From Nectonema munidae (taxonomy: Eukaryota; Nematomorpha; Nectonematoida; Nectonematidae): 64,000 nucleotides of DNA. Both the position numbers and the translations under genes were made by a program. Shown here piece by piece: positions 58,317-64,000 of this stretch (the stretch's first letter is position 1; every line of letters begins with the position of its first letter). The notes beneath the pieces are model-generated. The model did no database searches and had not been told where the DNA came from. It saw only the letters and a list, made by a program, of their open reading frames with translations. Where the stretch lies: NCBI GenBank assembly GCA_030549495.1, contig JAUIRK010000461.1, positions 682,001 through 746,000 of the forward strand. Reading direction: 5' to 3'.

Positions 58317-60804
58317 TAGCGGCCACTCAAGGGAAACGGAAAACCTGACCGCTATTCACAGGTGGTCGTAATACACAGGTTAAAAATAATTGTACTTCTT
58401 ATTTCGTATTTAAAAGATTGTGTGGAATTTATTAACTAGGCACTTGTCTCTAAAAAATCATTAATAAACGAAAAAATTTATTATAGTGTAGAAAGAGCAT
58501 TCTTTTTATAAAAATAAACTGCATAGAATAGCAAACCTAAGATGAAAATATTAAAAGTAAAATTAATAAAAACCAGAAGAGCATTTTATTAATAAAAAAT
58601 TTAATAGTGATGTAGGTTATGTATGATGGAGGCTTACATTATTCTTTTTCAAAATATAGTAATCAGATATCTTTGACTGTTTGACATTTTGTTTTTGTAA
58701 CTGTGATTCTTGATCTACTGCATCATTCAACTCTATGCATTTTTCGAGTACTTTAGTGGAGCCTTTGTGTATCGCGAATGCCTGTATTTCAGAAATACTT
58801 TTACTCACATCCCCAAGGTTTTTGTACTGGAGTTTATGTGAGCCTTCATCATCTTCTTCGCTGATTTCATCATTTCTTGATTGAGTTAAAGTCGGTGCTG
58901 AAAATCTTCCACAGTTGAAGGGTGATTATGATCAGTTGTCACCAGTAAAGCATCGAATCCAACGAATTCATCTAAACTCATTTGCAAATTTTCTCGACAA
59001 ATAGTCTCTATATCATCATTCTCTCATCAACTCTACTTTCAGCGTCTTCACAACCAACTCCACGTCTTTGGCTGGATTGTGCCTGCCCTTATTTCCCCCA
59101 TGCTTCGTGAAGCCAATAAATAGCTTGAAGATCAGTGCGTCGCAACAGATCAGAAGCCGTCAACTCCTGTTCTTGTTTCATTCGACTAATTATACCTTGC
59201 AGCTGCCGCTTCCTGAAATTCAATTTGACCGCGTGTATTATTCCTTGATCCATTGGCTGAATGATGGAAGAAGTGTTAGGAGGAAGGAAAACAGGTTTTA
59301 TATTAGAAAACTCTAAACGAGGATACTCCTCGTTAGATCTCTCGTAATAATGTCCAGCAACATTAGGATCTTTCGGCTTTGGGACTGCATTTATTTGTTT
59401 TTTTTTCATAAAAAGTTCAAAAAGATTGCTAGTCATCCAAGCCTTTTTGTTTGCGTGGTAATCTACCGGAAGATCTTTATGTTGTATTTTTCCAAAGCAA
59501 CGGAGTTTAAATGATTTGCCAATGAACATTGGACGTTCTTTTTCAGAGAATTAGCACACAATATAAGAGTGATACGCTCCTTCGAACGTTTTCCACCAAA
59601 ACAGCCCGTTCCTTTGAAGTGTAACGTTGTGTCAGCAGACATTTTTAAAAAAAAGCCCAGTTTCGTTCCATGTTGAACATGTTACGAGCATCATAATTGG
59701 AACAGTTTTTGGGTAGTTTCTGATTCCCGTCTCCTACAACATTCTTATCAACTCCGCCACTTTTTCGATTCATCTTACCGAACACTATGCTATGCCTACG
59801 ACGAAAGGCTTCTAGCCAACCATTTGATGCTTTAAAATCAAGTTTCAACTGAACTGCAATCTCTTTGGCTTTTTCCTGAAGCAGAGGACCGCTCAAAGGT
59901 AGCAACCTAGCCGAACTTTTTTAAACCATTCAAAAAGGATTGCGTTTAATTGATCGTTTGACATTTTTCGTGCTTTTTGCTTACGATCGTTTGGTCTTTT
60001 ATTTTGAAATTCATCAATCTACTCCAGCTTATTCTTTATAATGTTCAAAATCTGAGTTTTACCGCAACGAAGTCCTCCAATAAAAAGTCTTTGAACAATG
60101 GAACGCGCGCTCAACTTTTCTTTTTCGTGCATCATTATCACCTCAATCTTTTGTTCAAGAGAAAGTGAATTGCGAATTTTAGAAGACTTTGGAGTGTTTG
60201 CAGGCATACCAGAATAATGAAATTTATATAACAAATAAAATGTTTAGGCGTTCATGTTATAGAATAGGATGGAAATAATTGACGACACGCAAATGAATGA
60301 ATTAAACAGATGTTTATGTGTACGATGTGTAATGAAAAATGAACTACAGACACGCATCGAATTATGACGATTTGTTTTCTCAAGTACAAGGCTCCTGTTT
60401 CATATCTAAATGACCACACTAGAATGTAGACTGCATAGAAGAGAAAAGCGCTCAAACAACGAAAATGTCCATCATTATTTTGTTACTGATTTAAGTTCTA
60501 CAAATGAAGATACATATGTGTCTATGTGCTTTATACTTTTCTCCCAGAACCCAATACATATGCACAATTATATGTCTTTGATTGGAAGATACATCTGTAA
60601 CTTGTGAACAAGATAATCTATCCTTCACTTGATATTTCTTTGCAAAATACTTCGTGGCAGCTTGGCCGTTAACTACATCAAGAAGTGGACGTTGGTCGCG
60701 TTTAGCAGGTGGCTGCTATTCACAGGGTGTATTGTGTAGTAATTCTATCCGGGGTATATTTAAATGGCCGTTATAAGAGGTGGTCGTTAAAGCAGGTTTG
60801 ACTG
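58317..60804 (-). mobile_element. Inner Tigger transposon
   Basis: The right end, read in reverse from 60804, is CAGTCAAACCTGCTTTAACG followed by ACCACCTCTTATAACGGCC, typical of Tigger ends, with TA at 60805-60806. The left end is eroded: GCGGCCACTCAAGGG and GACCGCTATTCACAGGTGG at 58319-58375 match the subterminal region of the right end, but the outermost bases are lost. It encodes the transposase at 58617-60207. Confidence 0.8.
58617..60207 (-). pseudogene. Tigger transposase pseudogene
   Basis: The start at 60207 reads MPANTPKSSKIRNSLSLEQK then IEVIMMHEKEKLSARSI, the first helix-turn-helix. At 59905 SGPLLQEKAKEIAVQLKL and ASNGWLEAFRRRHSIVFGKM form the CENP-B-type DNA-binding domain. NYDARNMFNMERNWAFF covers the first catalytic site, where relatives have DETG. 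59529-59089 gives MFIGKSFKLRCFGK, LPVDYHANKKAWMTSNLF, then PVFLPPNTSSIIQPMDQGII and WLHEAWGK. The DNAPCH motif with the second Asp is scrambled by small indels at about 59350. 58808-58617 is the lysine-rich tail. Several frameshifts separate the blocks. Confidence 0.88.
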
Positions 60805-60859
60805 TATATAAAATTAAATTTTCGCATGTGTTGTGTATTTCTATTTTACATGTTGATTT

Positions 60860-61090
60860 CGAATAAATGTTCAGAATCCTTCAAATTCTTCGAGTTCATT
60901 ATCGCTTTCTCCAAATATTTCGTTCCACTCTTCCGTAATTTTATCGTCATATCTCCTCTTGGCCATCATAATAAACTTCCTCTATGCCTTCATCTTCCCA
61001 TTCCAAATCGTCTTCGGTTCCATCCAGTGCATTGGAAATGCCGCACTTTTTGAATGCACGCTGAACTGTTGTTAGCTGAATCCTAACAAC
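60860..61090 (-). pseudogene. C-terminal patch of outer Tigger transposase
   Basis: The minus strand reads VQRAFKKCGISNALDGTEDD followed by LEWEDEGIEE. This FKKCGISNALDGTEDD motif is conserved near the C-terminus of many pogo/Tigger transposases. The DNA-binding and catalytic parts that should lie between it and the 61328 end are deleted (only about 240 bp remain). Confidence 0.75.
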
Positions 61091-61330
61091 GATCGTACGC
61101 AAACGCAAGATCTACCTATCGTGCCCCTAAAAATGATATTTTCATGTGTATTTTTGTTTAGGAGACATCTTCAATTAGTGTAGCTTCAACGGTATGTATG
61201 TCTGTAATTCGCGGGGTTAAACTTAGTATTTTGAAGTTTGCATGTTGTGTTCGTTGTATAACTCGAGGACGATTTTTTAGGTTAAAATTTAGGTGCTCAA
61301 AGGTCGACTTATGCACCGGCATATACGGTA

Positions 61331-61552
61331 CCTAAATCCCACTAAATGTAACCCCAACGCTTAGCTTCTGACTTTTATTCAAGAAGTGGCATACTTTTTG
61401 AGCGAGCATAAGCAATTAAGTTATTTAGTATTTCTTCAAACCCGTATCCTAAAATTTTGTCGACTATAAAGCGTTGGAATCGTGTATTTAGCTATATTTT
61501 TTTATTAAAAAACTTCATTTTGCAAATGTGATGTTCAGATTTTTGAAAGTAA
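61331..61552 (+). promoter_or_regulatory. RpS2 proximal promoter and 5' UTR
   Basis: Only 222 bp separate the Tigger end (plus its TA) from the RpS2 start codon. The segment must hold the core promoter and 5' UTR unless an upstream exon lies beyond the transposon. A possible 3' splice site (GATGTTCAG at about 61532-61540) lies 12 bases before the ATG and could end a 5' UTR intron. No TATA box is obvious. Confidence 0.4.
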
Positions 61553-62135
61553 ATGCAACAAGGTCAATCACGTGGTGGATTCAGAGGTGGATTTGGCAGT
61601 AGAGGAAGACGTGGAAGGGGCAGGGGACGTGGCAGAGGTCCTTTAGTTGAAAAAGAATGGATTCCTCTTACAAAGCTTGGTCGCTTGGTCAAAGACTCTA
61701 AAATCCAAAATGTGGAGGAAATTTTTCTATATTCTATTCCTATAAAAGTTTTTCCTACTTAATCTCTCATATTTCAAGTGTAATAAGCTCCATATATTTA
61801 TTTAGGAAGTTGAAATAATACATCATTTTTTGGGCGCTTCTTTGAAAGATGAAGTACTTAAAATTATGCCTGTTCAAAAGCAAACTAAAGCAGGGCAAAG
61901 AACACGATTCAAGGTTCCTTTTCTTCTCTTGAATTTAGTGCTATTTTAATATCTTTTATAGGCGCTAGTTGCTGTTGGTGATAATAACGGTCACATTGGT
62001 CTTGGAATTAAATGTTCAAAGGAAGTTGCAACTGCTATTAGAGGTGCGATGACTCTTGCAAAATTGTCCATTGTGCCGGTCAGAAAAGGATATTGGGGCA
62101 GTAATATCGGCAAGCCACATACAGTTCCTTGCAAA
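61553..62135 (+). CDS. RpS2: 40S ribosomal protein S2 (uS5), 5' half, three exons
   Basis: Exon 1 is 61553-61747, exon 2 is 61806-61913, exon 3 is 61962-62135; introns of 58 and 48 bp have GT..AG ends and keep the frame. The 159 codons seen cover an Arg/Gly-rich N-terminus ([12 protein letters not shown]), the [14 protein letters not shown] lead-in, [20 protein letters not shown], and the S5 RNA-binding domain signature [20 protein letters not shown] through KPHTVPCK. All match uS5 of animals almost residue for residue. RpS2 sits in the small ribosomal subunit near the mRNA entry channel and contributes to decoding fidelity. The ATG is preceded by an in-frame TAA. A strong donor (GTAAGT) follows exon 3; the remaining 110-130 codons (from VTGRCGS onward) are not found by 64000, so the third intron exceeds 1.8 kb. 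Confidence 0.95.
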
Positions 62136-62748
62136 GTAAGTTTATCTATTTTAACCTGTTTTTTGTAATAAAATATTATTATTAATTGTTTCCATAATTG
62201 TAATATCTGACTAGACCCTATCTTTCTCGGACAGGAATTTGTTTTTTCGTAATTAAAAATCACTAAATAGAGGTTGACGTTGTGATAAATTAAAATAGGT
62301 TATTTATGAAAGCGGAACAATTAAAGGTCAAAGATCATCCAAAGATTGTATGTGGGTTAAAACAGTGTATTTCATATGCCTTTAACTCTTGTTCGTTTTC
62401 TGATTTATACAAAGAAAATGATTCCGAATTTGAAAAACTCTTGCTACACTCACACATTTGAGGGTGCTTTCTAAAGCAAAAGTTTGAAGCAATAACGTGG
62501 AAATAAATTAGCAAATTCTGCAAAGCAAACCAACATGCGTTTTGGTGTCCGTTTCTTAATCATTTTTGGTGAACATATTTGAATTTGAATTTCCTCAACT
62601 TTCCCCTGCAAAGAAAGGAGATTACAGTGCTTCATTGACATAAAAATTGAAAGCTTTTGATATGAACTGGAATGTTGGCATTCTTAGAATAGAAAAGTTT
62701 TGCTCCATTTTCACATCTGAACATATTTGTTGATGAAAATCTTATTAA

Positions 62749-63482
62749 TGTGAGAGGGATGCAATCATAAAATTGTTAAATCTTGGGATAAAATAACATT
62801 TGAAATATAAGAGTTTCGGCACAAATAAAAAAGTAAGACAAACTTGAAGGCAGACTTCAAAATATAGCAACACAATGCATATCTCAATGACCTCCGAGTT
62901 GAGTGAGTATTAAAAGTAATAAATTGGTAGCAGCAACGAGCAAGATACTTCTTTGACGATGAGAGTTGCATTAGCCAAATTTAGACAAAGCAGATGCATC
63001 CATGCGATTGATTTGTTGATTGCATTATTCACACAATTTTTTAATAAACAATTTATTCGCCTATATGTTGATTTATTTTTTTAAATGAGGCCACGAACTA
63101 TTAAAAAATGATAAAGAGACCGCTACGCCGAAAATTTTAATAAAGTTTGTGAACCACTGTTCTTACTCAACAAGAACAAAATCATTCATAATAAAACTGA
63201 TCATTCTTTTGTCCGCTATTATTTTTACACTTATTTTCTTCGCTTTTTCATTCATCTTCAGTTGTGTTTGCTCGGTGTATCCTTTAGTTAGAAGTTGATA
63301 TGAAATTTTTAGCATCGCAAAAAAGAAGTTGCGGTTGGATACATTTTTCTTCATGCATTGTGTCGTTATATTTTGCAGTCTGTCATTCTTACTTTTTTAT
63401 TTAAGAATATGCCGAAACTCTTATATTTCAATTGTTATTTTATCGCAAGATTTAACAATTTTATGATTGCATCCCTCTCACA
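62749..63482. mobile_element. 734-bp element with long terminal inverted repeats, TTAA-flanked
   Basis: The left arm 62749-62881 and right arm 63350-63482 are near-exact inverted repeats of about 130 bp; both start TGTGAGAGGGATGCAATCAT and share ATATAAGAGTTTCGGC. TTAA occurs directly outside both ends (62745-62748, 63483-63486), as for piggyBac target duplications, but the ends lack the usual CCC start. The centre carries a hAT-like terminus (63118-63159) and no recognised transposase. Confidence 0.8.
63118..63159 (-). mobile_element. hAT-like terminus inside the inverted-repeat element
   Basis: Read on the minus strand it starts CAGTGGTTCACAAACTTTAT and continues with TTTCGGCGTAGCGG, the same terminus type as at 93 and 7785. 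No partner end was found. Confidence 0.45.
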
Positions 63483-64000
63483 TTAAGTAAATTATCTGTA
63501 AACCGAAGTAATAGAAATTTCCAAGATGGCGTTCCCGTTTTACCTTTTAACTGCATCATACACCAAGAAGTTCTGTGTACCAAAGTTGGGTTAAAAGAAC
63601 TCAATGATGTGGCATAAACCGTCACTAAGGTAATCTGCTATCAGCACGAGCACTGCACAAATGTGAATTTACCTTAGTCAACTCCTCTTACGATGGATTG
63701 TTAATCTTCAATAATGTACGTTGATTTAGTCGAGGAAAAGTTCTTGAACAATTTGTTTAGTGGCATTAGAGATAAAGCTTTATCTAAACATGAAAAATAA
63801 TATAGACTTTCTTGAACTAGATAATACTGCCTGGCTCAGTTAACTAATGTTTTTTACTGATCTATCAATGCATTAAATGAGCTATAAAGTTATGGTAAAA
63901 GTATTGATGTTATGTTTTGATTTATCAAAGCTTTTGAATGTAAACTTAATATTTTCCAACATGATTTAGAAACTGAAAATTATAAATACTTTGAGAGACT

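Larger units (their letters stand above)
58179..61328 (-). mobile_element. Outer Tigger transposon containing a nested Tigger
   Basis: TA target sites lie at 58177-58178 and 61329-61330. The left end CTGTATATGCCGGTGTGTAA and the right end in reverse (CCGTATATGCCGGTGCATAA) match at 17 of 20 positions and both continue into GTC(A/G)ACC. Its own transposase survives only as a C-terminal patch at 61090-60860. The inner element at 58317-60804 accounts for most of the length. Confidence 0.85.
62136..64000 (+). other. RpS2 intron 3 (5' part), transposon-laden
   Basis: It starts with a consensus donor. I searched by eye for the next RpS2 exon ([20 protein letters not shown]) in all forward frames and did not find it. 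It contains the 734-bp inverted-repeat element and hAT-like debris. A short ATG-led frame at 63525 (MAFPFYLLTASY) is not identifiable. Confidence 0.65.

Noticed and set aside
63525-63596. Short ATG-led frame after GCCACCATGG-like context, possible exon
   Set aside because: Only about 23 codons, no splice partner and no similarity to RpS2 or anything I recognise.

Overview
The window is AT-rich eukaryotic DNA with few host genes and many decayed transposons. It looks invertebrate, most likely arthropod (a copepod such as a sea louse would fit, but I cannot confirm that). The reasons are very short ribosomal-protein introns (48-58 bp), a single-exon claudin-like gene, and a mix of piggyBac, hAT, Tigger/pogo, MULE and Jockey/RTE-type LINE remnants. 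Only two loci look like live host genes: a four-pass claudin/PMP22-like protein on the minus strand (2322-3113) and the 5' half of ribosomal protein S2 (RpS2) on the plus strand (three exons, 61553-62135). The rest of RpS2 is not visible before the window ends.

Layout: 1-10.5 kb holds a decayed ZBED-like hAT, the claudin-like gene and long featureless AT-rich DNA. 10.5-14.3 kb has two LINE reverse-transcriptase remnants, one split by a hAT-type element with a perfect 8-bp target duplication, then a piggyBac-type MITE and a tRNA-like SINE. 15-20.3 kb has a Tc1/IS630 tail and a Tigger relic. 22.5-24.7 kb is a dispersed repeat containing a MULE-like MITE with 27-bp tandem repeats in its inverted repeat, followed by a second inverted-repeat element carrying 42-bp tandem repeats. 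26-30 kb has a hAT relic, an unrecognised decayed coding region, a second copy of the piggyBac-type MITE and a retrotransposon fossil. 30.3-37.2 kb holds two piggyBac elements with both TTAA-flanked ends preserved but broken transposases. One contains a CA repeat of about 90 units, the other a perfect 25-bp hairpin. 37-45 kb is a mosaic of inverted and direct copies of the 22-24 kb repeat, a hAT tail, a degenerate minisatellite and a MULE transposase fragment. 45-52 kb has a LINE split by a hAT, a Tigger whose reading frame is split near its start codon by a 433-bp MITE, an RTE-like LINE tail, a fragment of a transposon-like family with a degenerate SQDDK motif, and a hAT MITE. 53-57.6 kb has three more hAT relics. 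58-61.3 kb is a Tigger nested in another Tigger, ending 224 bp upstream of the RpS2 start codon. The last RpS2 intron visible carries a 734-bp element with inverted ends of about 130 bp.

The genes do not form a pathway or operon. The theme is layered transposition: nested insertions, non-autonomous derivatives sharing ends with nearby full-length elements, and several inverted-repeat elements whose ends contain internal tandem repeats. I found no convincing new functional system. The most novel-looking items are the tandem-repeat-bearing elements, the hairpin and the SQDDK-like transposase fragment.
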